From Zygnema cylindricum (lineage: Eukaryota; Streptophyta; Zygnematophyceae; Zygnematales; Zygnemataceae), in NCBI GenBank assembly GCA_037447655.1, contig JBBHKE010001147.1, forward strand, positions 1-47,217: a stretch of 47,217 bases of DNA, read 5' to 3'. Positions 32,281 through 43,000 of the stretch are shown here, piece after piece (position 1 is the stretch's first letter; each line of letters starts with the position of its first letter). The notes under the pieces are model-generated. The model searched no databases, was not told where the DNA came from, and was given only the letters and a program-made list of their open reading frames with translations. A program made the translations under genes and the position numbers.

Positions 32281-32761
32281 AATGCATTGTTTTTCAGCGA
32301 CTTCATCCCTCCAGGATGAGACTCTGACATTTTCTAAAGAGGATGACACGGATCTATTCGCTATGGCGGCAGCGATGGAGGGGGCGAAAGACCCTGGATG
32401 GATAATGGATACAGGAGCGTCAACCCACATGTGCTGGAACAAAGCCATCTTCAAAAATCTGAAAACAACGTCGGAGAAAAATATTTATTATGCGTGTGGA
32501 ATGAGTGTTGAGACTCGTGCTGTGGGTGATGTGTCTTTGCTAGTGGATGTGGAGGGCAAAGCAACTGAAAGGACTCTTCACAATGTCTTATTTGTGCCTG
32601 ACTTTAAGAAAAATCTGTTTTCTACATCCTTGGTAGAGAGTAAAGGCTTTGAGGTTAATTTGAAAAATGGTAGGCAGGTTGTTAGCAAAAATGGCAAAGT
32701 CGCAGTTACAGGTACTAGAGATAATAGCAAGATGTACCAAATGGATATGGCTAATACCTAG
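32281..32761 (+). pseudogene. Ty1/copia protease region of element D2
   Basis: In the same frame as the gag part from 31988: DPGWIMDTGASTHMCWNKAI with intact DTGAS, YYACGMSVETRAVGDVSLL and VLFVPDFKKNLFSTSLVESK. It lacks the 94-bp duplication of D1, so the frame runs to a TAG at about 32759. Confidence 0.9.
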
Positions 32762-32773
32762 GAGAATGATGTT

Positions 32774-33795
32774 TTGTACTCCGGTGTTTTGCATTGTGAT
32801 GAGTTGTGGCATAAAAGATTAGGCCATGTAAACTATGATAGTTTAAGAAAAATGGTCTTTGCTGGAAAAATAGAGGGTGTTTCAATCACAGATCAGCCGG
32901 TCAAAACATGTGATGGCTGCGCTTTGGGCAAAATCCACAGACTACCATTTCCTAAAGAGACTGAGCATCGTCCACGATACTTTTACAATAAATCCATTCG
33001 GATGTTTTTGGTCCTGCGAAGGTTCCATCTGCCGGGGAATGAAATATATGGTCACTTTAACAGATGATTTCTCCAGGTTTACAAAAGTTTACTTCATGAA
33101 GGAGAAGAGTGAAGTATGTGGTCACTTCAAGCACTATAAAGCATATGTTGAAAAACTTCATGATTTACCTATTTTGCAGCTCAAATTCGACAATGGTGGT
33201 GAATATACTTCGAAAGAATTTGAAACCTTTTTACTCGACGAAGGTATAAGTCATCTACTGAATGTTGCATATTCACCGAAACAAAATGGGGTGTCGGAGA
33301 GACTAAATAGAACTCTCACAGAGAACTCTAGGTCAATGCTCGCACATAAAAATGTAGATCCGAAATTCTGGGCTGAGGCTCTAAATTGTGCAGTTTATAT
33401 TAACACTAGGATAGGATCAAGATCGGTAGAATCTACTTCTTATGAGATCTGGACAGGTAGCAAACCTGATGTTAGCCATTTCAAAGTCTTTGGTAGTAAA
33501 TGTTTAATCTTAGATACATCTACAGACATATGGAAAATGGAACGGAAAAGATTACCGGGTATTTTGTTAGGATATGATGATCACTCAAAAGGTTACAAAG
33601 TCTTTGTGATTGAGAGGCAAAAAATAGTTGTAGCAAGGAATATCATTGTCAAAGATGAACTAGACTCGATATATTTATTTCAAATGACAAAGCAGCAAAA
33701 GCAGCAAAAAGTTTTGGAGTATGTCATTTTAGATTGCATGCCAGAAATTGTCCCGCAATCATTTTAGATTGCATGCCAGAAATTGTCCCGCAGGT
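32774..33795 (+). pseudogene. Ty1/copia integrase of element D2
   Basis: Two frames overlap at about 32877-33067. The first has LWHKRLGHVNYDSL and TCDGCALGKIHRLPFP. The second, to 33767, has LTDDFSRFTKVYFMKEKSEV, LKFDNGGEYTSKEFE, PKQNGVSERLNRTL (catalytic Glu kept), WTGSKPDVSHFKVFG and ILLGYDDHSKGYKVF. The first catalytic Asp block is scrambled by small indels near 33000-33040. A 35-bp tandem duplication (33725-33794) ends it. Confidence 0.92.
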
Positions 33796-34128
33796 GCAAC
33801 TGTCTCCGTTGGTGACTTCGGAGTGAGACGCTCTCCAACTTCCTCAACAAGTTCATTTCCAACCGGACCAACAACGGTCAATACACGCGGATCGCAACCA
33901 GCGCAATCAGCTACACACTGATCGCAAACAGCGCAACCAACGAAATCAGCGCAATGCACGGCATCCGACGATCTGAGCCTCAAAATTTTCGGGGGGAAAA
34001 AGATCCAGCCGCTTTTTAGCAAGCTCTCTCTTTGCCTACTCAGCAGCCTCAAGGGAGCCCTTGACCATCCAAGAGGCCTTCTCATCACCAGAGTGAAATC
34101 ACTGGATCGAGGCAGCAAACGACAAAAA
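33796..34128 (+). pseudogene. Linker between integrase and RT of element D2
   Basis: A Gln/Asn/Arg-rich frame (repeated CGCAACCA/CGCAATCA units at about 33890-33950) leads to EPLTIQEAFSSPE and NHWIEAANDKK (about 34047-34125), the conserved block just before copia RT. The RT start (NxTW) does not follow. Instead a 20-bp repeat of CGCATTATAATATTT occurs at 34129-34166. Confidence 0.7.
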
Positions 34129-34394
34129 ATCGCATTATAATATTTCGAATCGCATTATAATATTTTGACAGCTAAGGAATTTCTCCTATAGCAATCACAA
34201 TGTGAAAACTTGCAAAAAGATCCACAATCGTAAACCAGAGCTTGTAAACTGAAATGGCTAGAAATGGCAACAGGCTTGGGAAAGGGGCTTCTATCAATAA
34301 ATAGAACTTGTACATTTGAGGGGGTAAACCTACTCGAGGGAAAATAGGCAATTTATACAAAATGGGTATTTTAAACGACAATAGGTGCATTGAG
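34129..34394 (+). other. Insertion or junction without recognisable coding sequence
   Basis: After the CGCATTATAATATTT direct repeat, about 230 bases show no copia motif. It separates the D2 linker from a more decayed RT and may mark a deletion/insertion junction. Confidence 0.4.
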
Positions 34395-35215
34395 AGAAAG
34401 TTTGAAGTATAAGGCTCGATTACTTTGTTTTGGGTTTCAACAAGGGAAGGAATTCATTGCACGGAAACATATGCATCGTTACTCATTTCAATTCATTGAG
34501 AATGAATATTGCTAGTGCCGCTGCCGGTAACAAGCAAGTACATCAAATGGACGTCGAAATGATATCGTAAGTCTATATCAAGGTCATGAAAAGAGTCATT
34601 TTAAAAAAAAAAAAAAGTATAAAGTCTCTGAAAGTCCTTGTACGGACTGAAACAAGCGCCACAAAGAACGTGGTACTTGCACTTACATAAAGCTTTGGCG
34701 GAATTTGGATTTGATCATATGGTCTCGAATTTTGACGTTTATGTGAAAAGAAAACGAGAAGATGAAGTCATATTTTCGGTGAATGGACGACTTTTTAATG
34801 ATTTATTACAGTTTGGCAAAAATTGATGAGTTAAAGGCTTACTTACTCTTTCATTCTAAGGTTACTGATTAGGGAGAGATACGTTGTGTTCTTCGAGTTA
34901 AATGTTTACATTATTCTAAAGGATATATTAAACCGTGCGCCGCCACCTCAGGTGCATTATTTGTAGGGATGTGTTAACAATTTTTTTTATGCAAGACTCA
35001 AAACTAGTTTTGCCGCCGCTTGATTCAAAAGTTCTTTATTAAAAATTTGAGGAGACACAAGACATGCCTGATCTAAAAGCGATCAACAGTTTAATGTACT
35101 TGGACGTCACAACTTGGCTTGATATTTCAGCCGCATTTTTGCTCGTGAAGCGCTATTAACAGGCGTCAAAAGAAGTTGTATTCGGAGGCCGTAAAACAAC
35201 TATCTGGCAGGTACT
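34395..35215 (+). pseudogene. Decayed Ty1/copia RT and RNase H junction
   Basis: Pieces in several frames: YKARLLCFGFQQGKEF, KQVHQMDVEM, SLYGLKQAPQRTWYLHLHKA, HMVSNFDVYVKRKREDEVIF, LKAYLLFHSKVTD (KDLGE block) and SLMYLDVTTWLDISAAFLL (GSLMYLAVxTRPDI block, about 35090). It is much more damaged than D1/D2. It may be the missing RT of D2 after an insertion, or a separate older copy. The YVDD motif is lost. Confidence 0.8.
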
Positions 35216-35254
35216 ATTAAGATCCAATTGGTGTTTCAATCTGGTTCGGAGGCG

Positions 35255-35424
35255 TCAAATATAAGGAAGAGTGAGAGGACAGAGAAACACATAGTTGTGT
35301 GAGCGAGAAAGGGAGTGGGAGATAGAGAGAGAGGGAGAGGGAGAGGTACAGGATGAGGGTGAGGGCGACGGTTAGATTAAGTGATAGGGAGAGGGAGGGG
35401 AAGAATGAGAGAGAGGGAGTGGGT
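35255..35424 (+). repeat. Purine tract, GGGAGA-like, left part
   Basis: Almost only G and A on the plus strand, in irregular GAGAGGGAGAGG units. It belongs with the tract right of the TRIM insertion, which split it. Confidence 0.9.
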
Positions 35425-35429
35425 AATTT

Positions 35430-35761
35430 TTTTAAATTTCCTAGAACCCCGTATGAAACCGGCATTCACGTAGCAAGCCAACAACCCTTCTCACGGGGAG
35501 GTCGGTCAATCCCGTTGGCTCCGATACCATGTTAGATTTCCTAAAAATCTTGGATCCAGCATTTCCCACACTGGGGAAATAATGAGCCGGCTAGGGCTCG
35601 AACTTGGGACCTTTCACTTTAGCCATGAACGTGCTAACCACTGCGCCACCAGCTGGATGTAGAACCTGGTGAGTCCGTACCCGTTTATTCCGGGCGGCTT
35701 TGAGTGTGGACTTACCACATTACACCCAGTATTGAACCGGCATTCACGTGCCAATCCAACA
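35430..35761 (-). mobile_element. TRIM (terminal-repeat retrotransposon in miniature)
   Basis: Read on the minus strand: LTR 1 (35761 to 35530, 232 bp) starts TGTTGGATTGGCACGTGAAT and ends AAATCTAACA. It is followed at once by TGGTATCGGAGCCA (35529-35516), a one-mismatch copy of the usual plant primer site for the 3' end of initiator tRNA-Met. About 30 bases later, a second LTR starts at 35483 (TGTTGGCTTGCTACGTGAAT). This copy is only 54 bp, with the middle deleted, ending AGGAAATTTAAAA. Flanks are AATTT and AATTG, a near-perfect 5-bp target duplication. No coding capacity, as expected for a TRIM. Confidence 0.8.
35585..35654 (-). promoter_or_regulatory. tRNA-like sequence with A and B boxes inside the TRIM LTR
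   Basis: On the minus strand, AGCTGG and CCGGCT at the two ends can pair as an acceptor stem. TGGCGCAGTGG (35638-35648) fits the Pol III A box TRGYNNANNNG, and GTTCGAGCC (35595-35603) fits the B box GWTCRANNC, 34 bases apart as in tRNA genes. The D arm and T arm are imperfect, so this is tRNA-derived rather than a working tRNA gene. It could act as an internal Pol III promoter. Alternatively it is the head of a SINE that landed in the LTR. Confidence 0.65.
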
Positions 35762-35764
35762 AAT

Positions 35765-36925
35765 TGAGAGGGAGAGAGAGAAGGAGATGGAGACCAAAAG
35801 AGAGGGAGATTGAGCTAGAAGAAAAACTGAGAGGAGACATTTAGGAAAAAATTGAGGGTGAGAAAGGAGGTGTATGAGAAAAAGGGAAGGCAAGAAAAAG
35901 GAGGGAGACGGAGAAGGAGACGGAAAGGGGGATGGGGAAAATAAGAGAGAACGAGGGAGAGTAAGAGAGTTAGAGGAGTTGGGGGATGAGAGTGGAAGTG
36001 GGAGAGTTAGAGGCAGACGGAGGTGAAGAGAGATAGTCATAGAAAGTGGGAGAGCGTAAATTGAAGGAAAAGAGAAGCAGAGGAAGATGGAAGGAGTGGC
36101 ATGGGATAGAGGGCTAGGAAGATTTACAAATTTTGGAGATGGGGAGAGAGAGGGAGAAGGAGAGGCAGAGGTGGGGACGTAAAACAAACGAAAATATCCT
36201 ATTGAATAACATATGGAGAGGAAGAGGGAGATGGGGAGTTGGAGAGATTGGGATCGAGAGAAAGATAAAGAGAGGTTGAACGCGAAAAAAGATGACGAGA
36301 AAGAGAAGTAGAAGGAGGAGGGGCAGAAGGAGACAGAAGGATTTGGAGAGGGAGAGAGTAGGGAGAAGTAGAAGGAGAGAGGTGATTGAGAGGGAGAGGA
36401 AGGAAAATGAAGATATGGAGAAGAAGTGGAAGAGGGTGAGGAAGAGGGAGAGGCAGACGAAGAGAGAGACAAGAGGGAGAGTAAGAGGGAGAGGGAGATG
36501 GAGAGGTGGATGGGAAGAAAGAGATAGAGATGTAGAGGAAAAGGCGGGGGAAAGATGGGGAGAGGGACAGGGAAACGGAGAGGTGGATTGGGAGTAAGGC
36601 AAAGGCGAAGGAGAAGGAGACGGAGATGGACATAGAGAGAGACATGAATATAGAGAGGAGAAGAGAGGGAGAAAGAAGGAGAGGGGAAAAAAAAGGAAGA
36701 GGGAGAGTGCGAGGGAGAGGGAGAGGGACAGGAAGAAGGAGACGAAGAGGGTGAGGGGAAGGGAGAGGGAGTAGGAGGGAGAGTGAGATGTTTAGAGATA
36801 GGAAGGGGGAGGGCGTGAGAGAGACGGAGAGGTAGAGAGACATGTTTGGATTCTTTCAATGAATGATTAGTATGCCAATTGGAGGAAAGGGAGATGGAAA
36901 AGGGAGAGATAGTTCAAAGGAGGGA
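35765..36925 (+). repeat. Long purine tract (GGGAGA)n-like, 1.16 kb
   Basis: Irregular GAGAGGGAGA, GGAGAAGGAGA and GAAGAGGGAGAGG units on the plus strand, with only short interruptions (for example about 36175-36215). Long Ser/Pro/Leu-rich minus-strand open frames here are a product of the repeat. For the protease gene it is intronic, as pyrimidine tract on the sense strand, just downstream of the EGF exon. Confidence 0.92.
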
Positions 36926-36937
36926 AAGATAACTCAC

Positions 36938-37096
36938 CAGGAGCGCAAGTTTGGGTGTTGTCCGTATTTGTGACTGGCACAAAGGGACGGTTACAGTTGC
37001 AAGTGTAACTTGTATTGCTTTGGTTTGGAATACACGTTCCCCCTCCACATGGGTTCATATCCGGGCTATTCGCGTCAAGAAAACAGGGGTTTTTGT
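36938..37096 (-). CDS. Protease gene, exon 6: EGF-like module
   Basis: Acceptor ACCACCCCAG, donor GTGAGT; 159 bases, phase 1 at both ends. With the split Asp codon it reads DKNPCFLDANSPD, then six Cys in the order C-x10-C-x4-C-xn-C-x-C-xn-C (NPCGGGTCIPN, SYTCNCNRPF, TQTCAPG), the classic EGF-like spacing. Papain-like proteases usually end at the C1A domain or in a granulin domain, so an EGF tail is unusual. The good donor implies at least one more exon, not found before the left end of the purine tract. Confidence 0.85.
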
Positions 37097-40000
37097 CTGG
37101 GGTGGTTTGGGGCAGGAGGGGCCGCCAAAGTGGAGGGAGGAGATATGGGGAGAGGGGGAGAAGGGGAGAGATGGGTAATGTTTTGAAGGTAATGAAAATG
37201 TTGTTTTAAAGGTTATTGATATGAAGTTGAGAGATTAACACTATAACGCCTACCCCGTAGTCTTAAAGTTCCCCACTTCCCCTCTCACCCTTTCCCATTT
37301 CACCTCACCATATTGCTGTAATACTATTTAAATTACATAAATTTTATTTGTCGCTGAAAAGGTTTTTGAATGTCATTGTTGCCAATGTATAAAGATTATC
37401 TTTTGATTTGAGATTCATTTTCCAAAATATGAATTTTGTGCAAAGCAGTCAATCTTCGCCACTATGATGTCAAATTTGAAAACACACAAATTGTAAAATA
37501 CGTCTCCAAATCCTCTAAGTTCAAATTTCGCTCAATAGAAAATAGATGATAATTTTCCATGATAAGGTCAAAAAAGTATGTTCCGCCTTGAGATGGGGTT
37601 GATAAATTATCTTTAAGATAGTTTTCAGGGTTTTTTAGTGTTAACAAGGATTTATTAGGCTTTAAAACGCTCACGTTTTTTGCCATCGATCCCAAGGGAG
37701 TGAGCTGTTACCTTATTAGTTTTAGGAAAAGTTGCGTGTATATGCTTAAGATTATATGTATTTATGCAATATGTATCATAGCGTATTTCGATATATGAAA
37801 AGCATGATTTTACCCCGCTGTTATAGTTATATTTTATTAGTTTACCTTTTGCTTTCACCATAGGAATAAAAGCTGGAAGGACATTTATACCACAAACACC
37901 GTCTCCGTCCGTTATTTTTAGTTTCATATTTCCTTGATTTCCCCAGTTTGTACCCCAAGAATTTCTTATTTTCCAAAACGGGGGTGATGTGAGGAGACTG
38001 TATCCGATCACTACCACCGTGTGGTCGATTCCATTCGCGAAACATTCTTGGTCGTCGTATGTTCCGGTCTGCCCGAATGAAAAAAACAAACGGTAACAAT
38101 GATAAAGAGATTGAACCACACTGGATTAAGTGTAAGAGAAATTTGAGGGTTGATCCACACTAAACTCGGTGTTAACTAACGCACAAATATTCAAAATAAA
38201 ATGGGTGTGGGAGATAAAAGAGATAGTAGAGAGCAAAGAAGTAGAGAGAGAGTGGGTAGTGTAGACAGTAGACAGAGGGAGAGAGTGGGAAAGAAAAAGA
38301 GAGAAAAGGAGGAGGGGAGGGAGAGGTGAGGAGGCGGAGGAAGAGGGAGGGGCAGAGGAAGAGGGGGAGGGAGAGGAAAGGGAGAGGGAGAGGGAGAGTG
38401 GGAGAGGGAGGTAGAAGGGAGAGTGAGAGGGAGTGGGAAAAGAAGAGGGAGTGGAAGACTAAGAGGGACAGGAGGTCTGAGGTACAGCGGAAGGGAGAGG
38501 GAGTGGGAAGAAACGGGAGAGCCAGTGGGAGACGAAGAGGGAGAGGAGATAAGAGGAAGACGGAGAGTAAAAAGGAGGGGGAAAGGGAGAGTAAAACATA
38601 GAGATATCATACACACTCTATTGATGAGAAAAATCGTATACAATATTTAGTATTTGTCTTTTGTGCAAATCCAAAGTGTGAAATCATAACTTCCCATGTG
38701 GATTGAAGCATTTTTTAATGCAAAAAGCAGCAAAAACCAAATGAAATTTGCATTTTTTTGAAGTTTGCATTGTGAATTTGCCGTGGGAAATGTACTGAAC
38801 ATTTTTTGATTAAAAAATTGGAACAGATATAGAAAATTAGGTCAAAAATACCGCGGGATTCTATATTTGGAAACCGGTAGATTTTAGAACTTGGAACTAA
38901 AATTAAAAAGAGCATCAAAGCGAAGAACTTACCCCCAAGAAGTTTTGAAAACTTTCGGAACTTGCTTCGATGTTCACGATTGCGGGTTGGAATTGGAGAA
39001 CCAAAAGTAATCCCAACCATCCGTTGTATTTCACTTGCTCATATGAAGTTATTCTTATATCAGATCGTACCTACAAAAATATACATACAAATGTGAAAAA
39101 AAAAAAAAATCCATCTTGTAGTAACTAAAAAATGTACAAAATGTACTTTTTAAAATGTGGTCCAGGAGTGAACATAGAAATCTTCAATAAGTAAAATATC
39201 AGAGTTTTGAATTAAAAATATATTATTGAAAAATAAATTTTTATTTTCTTTTTTTCCTTTAACACTTTTTGTTCCATGAACCATAAGCAAAAAAGCCACA
39301 ATAACCAAATAAAAAAAAATGTATCCAAATTATGCTGACTCCCCAGTTTGAATGAATTTTAGTGCAAATAAAAACCCTAGTTGTAAAATCAAGGAACTGG
39401 ACAGCCGGATAAACTCAGACAGAACACAGGCACACAAGAGTGCTTACCCACAATAAAACTCCCTTTTAATATTTCACTCCCTCCCTCGCTTTTACATTTC
39501 GCTTTCAACCTGCAGACTACTTTTGACTCTCTACACTTAAAAGGAAGCGCAAAACCGTGCATTGACGTAAAACGACATTTTACATGAAACTGAAAACCCG
39601 TACAGGATTAAGACAGAAATCCGACGCGCGTGAAACAAAACGAGTACAAATTCGTATCAATGAAAAAACTCTACAACCATTAAAGGAATATAATGTCATT
39701 TTTTTGGGTTTCTTACCTTTTGTTCCATACATTTCAAAGATGAGTCAAATTCAGCAACCAAAAGAAGGCTATTTTCAGCTGCATAATCGAGAGTTTCGGT
39801 TGGCCATCCATTCGCTTCACAAGAGGCTCCCATACATGCTATTATCGATTGTTCCGAAATATTTGGTACATTTTCCGTTATATTCGCCAAATATAAGACA
39901 CTTTCGATGGCCGAAACTGGAGCATGGATATAGCATGTTGCTTTAAAAAAGAATTGAAAACAACAGAAAACAGATGTAAACCGTTATTGACAAAAGAAAG

Positions 40001-43000
40001 AGAAAAGTAGAATAAAAAAACATGGAAGCGAGAAACGAAGATTGTTTTATAAGAGTGCCAGAAGTATAAGAAGCGGAAAAAGATCTAAGATCAGAATTCA
40101 TAAACAAATTTTAAGTCAAGAAAATTCTCCTCTGACATAAGAAACCTAGGTTTTTAAAACTATTATTTTAGAAAAAATGTATAAGGACCGTTAATGCATG
40201 GATACAAGAAACATTAGAATAAATTATATTTGAATAATTGTTAATTCTATTGACTGTAAAGTGGATAAGAAATCACAATTTCCTAAACATATTTCATCAA
40301 ACTATGACAGGATGATCTATTTTACTGATTTGGTCAATATGCTTGTTGATTCTTCAATCCCAAACCGAAAATAGATCTCTTAGAATGTACTTATTTGGTT
40401 ACAAATTCAGTGCTAGGAACTCATGTATATGTAATAGTTTCTGTAATACCCTTTTTTTCTTTGTTCTTTTTCATTTTTTCTAGTTTTAATGTTGGGTGCA
40501 AGATGTTGTTTTGTGTCTTTGGAGCCAAGATTCTCATTTATTTCAAAAAACTATTATCACCATTTTTATGTTCAAAACAAATAAGATAACTAGACATTAA
40601 GAATGATGGTTATATTGATAACTGTTGAGTTTGAACCACTTCAAAGCCTTGGTGGTAACTAGGACAGCAAGTTGGGGACTCAGTCATTTTTCTTAGGTAA
40701 GTTATTTTAGCATTGGCTGGACTTATTGTAGATGTAATCTAGAAGAAAAAGTCAAAGTTGTAACAATATACAACAAGATAAGGTGACACGTGGCACGTGG
40801 CAAATATCCCAGACTGTTAATTGGGAGGTGGCTAAAACGGACAGGAAAACTGTTAGAGGCAACAATCCGGATATGTACGGTACAAAAGTACAGACAGACG
40901 AATAACAGTGTACTAGACGAGTGTACAGTTAGCATCGACGCAAATTGACAAGCCAAGCATAGCAGTTAGTCCACAATATTAGTCCAATTGAATCTTTTGT
41001 CGGTGACTATTTTAATCGGTTGAGTAGACACGGCATTACTTTGTGGCAATAGCAAGGATGAAAGATTCAGTAAATGGCGGATTAATTTGGGTCATTATTC
41101 CACTTTGAACATATTGGGATCTTTTTGATGTAGGAACGTAAACTTAATCACTTTTTGTTGCCATCTCGTAAAATTTATATACAAGACGGCGGAAAAGACT
41201 TCAAGTCACAGGAGAGCGTTAGACGCACGGCTCCATCAGATGCTGGCTTCATGCACGGAACCATAGAACATGAGTGCCGTATACAGTTTAATGTTTGAGA
41301 ACAGCACTTGCTTGGTAAAGTGCTGGAGTGGCATCCGAGAATCGATAAAAGAAAACCCCTTTGATATTAGAAACACATCTTGGTAGTTGTAGTTCATGAC
41401 TCTGCGATGCTTTTTCACCTTGTAGGACGAGTCGGAAATTTACGGCATATCTAGTCTGAAACCCCCTGTTTCACTTATCAGCTCAAGCCCAACAAGCGTT
41501 TACCCAATGGAAATATATACTATGGGGAGTAAAATTCTGCACAATACTAAAATGGGGACTAAGAAAAGGGTCTCTATTGAGAAAAAGGTCTCTCATTGAG
41601 AGAAAATGTGAGAATGACTTTTGAAGCCCTTCCTGAAAAGTTGTCAGTTAAACACCTGGATTATATTCCCTCCAATATGTTGACAAAGGTAACATGGGCC
41701 ATTGCCATTAAATATTTCTTAAGAGATAAAAACGACAATGTTCTGCAAATCGTGGACGTGTCTAGCTAAGAAGCCAAAACCCTTAGGTCTTTAAAGTCCA
41801 TCACATTTGACGCTAACAAGCCGGAAAAAATATTGCATAAACTTGAGATACTACCATTCAAAGTCTATAAACCACGACGAGAGACTCGGGGTCATGTATA
41901 CCATACAATGCATCATTAATAGCGTCAAAAGTCATTATTATCGTCAAGGGTTACTATCAGAGGGTTTATATAGGCTTTATCCTTTCAAATTCAGTTCCAA
42001 TTGATTTGGCTAATTTTTAACTATTTAGATAATAAGGGTTAAAAAAAAAACAGTTACTGTCATCGATACTCCTTCGTGTTCATGGGATAAATTTTAAAGA
42101 CACCTATAAAGTGTCATTGACGGAGATTGCGATAAGCAATGAAATGCTTCTTTTTCAACTCTCAAAATGCTTGGACGATAAAATCCTTCGAAATTTTTAG
42201 CTGCTACACTTGTCAAACCTAATTCGGTTTTAACTTCGGAGGGCTTGGACAAAGCAAATATACAAATTATGGGTGGTGACGGTAACACTTGATTTTTTTG
42301 AATTGTCGTCTCCACATTCATTCAATATCTTTAAACTCCCTTTTTGAATAAACTAGTCGGGTGGTGTTGAAACTGAAAAGTGTGGCACGACTCGCTAAAA
42401 AGAACTCGCTAACCTTCGAAACGCATGATAACTTAGTTATGTTACAACCGAGTTTTCACCGCAAATAAATTTGGGTACCGAGGTGGCAAAGGCATCCCAA
42501 AAAATTGACCACATATTCGGAAAAAGGTCTATATAAAGTTTATTTTTCAGGAGTAAGTCTAACACCTGTTATCAGTGCTTAAAATGAACTTCTCTATAAA
42601 AAAAAAAATGTATAATGTCATTTTTGAACCTTATCCAAATACTGCTGGGAAATCCAATTAGCAACCGTTGGTACGTTATCGTTTTGTTTGCTAAACGATC
42701 TACTTTTTTTGTACGATTACTATGACCACTGGCTAGTAACACCACTTTTAGCTCTCGTATAATTCCCGTATTAGTCTGTGGTTATATGGATATGTTTTTC
42801 TGCCATGTAAGGGTTACAGTCTCTGATTAACTAATTACTCCCAGTAGTGTAGGTCCTGGGAGGTAGTGAAACTATTTTTTGTACTTTTGAAAAAATAGAA
42901 GCACGAAGAAAAGATGAATTGAAGTTTTTAAGGATTAAGTAATCACGAGGAAGTTTAGATTGCTTTTGTTGCTTACGCTATTTGTATGAACAGTATGAGT

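Noticed and set aside
35585-35654. A functional tRNA gene on the minus strand
   Set aside because: D and T arms have several mismatches and it lies inside a TRIM LTR; the promoter boxes are kept but the cloverleaf is poor.
35744-36859. 371-codon Ser/Pro/Leu-rich minus-strand open frame, and overlapping long frames
   Set aside because: It is the translation of the (GGGAGA)n-like purine tract. All three frames are open and low-complexity, with no domain or start context.
37462-37695. 77-codon minus-strand frame as an additional protease exon
   Set aside because: Exons 5 and 6 already join in phase, and this frame has no clear splice borders or family similarity.
38715-39020. 101-codon minus-strand open frame overlapping exon 4
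   Set aside because: It is the wrong frame of the protease exon; the correct frame gives the conserved QPAIVNIEAS block with exact splice borders.
41386-41440. GGACGAGTCGGAAA as a hammerhead ribozyme core
   Set aside because: The CTGATGA part and the required stems are absent in the right order, so no ribozyme can be supported.
41480-41500. Minus-strand ACWA-like codons as the missing SCWAF exon
   Set aside because: No acceptor precedes them and a stop follows at once; the catalytic Cys was found instead at the start of exon 3 with matching phase.
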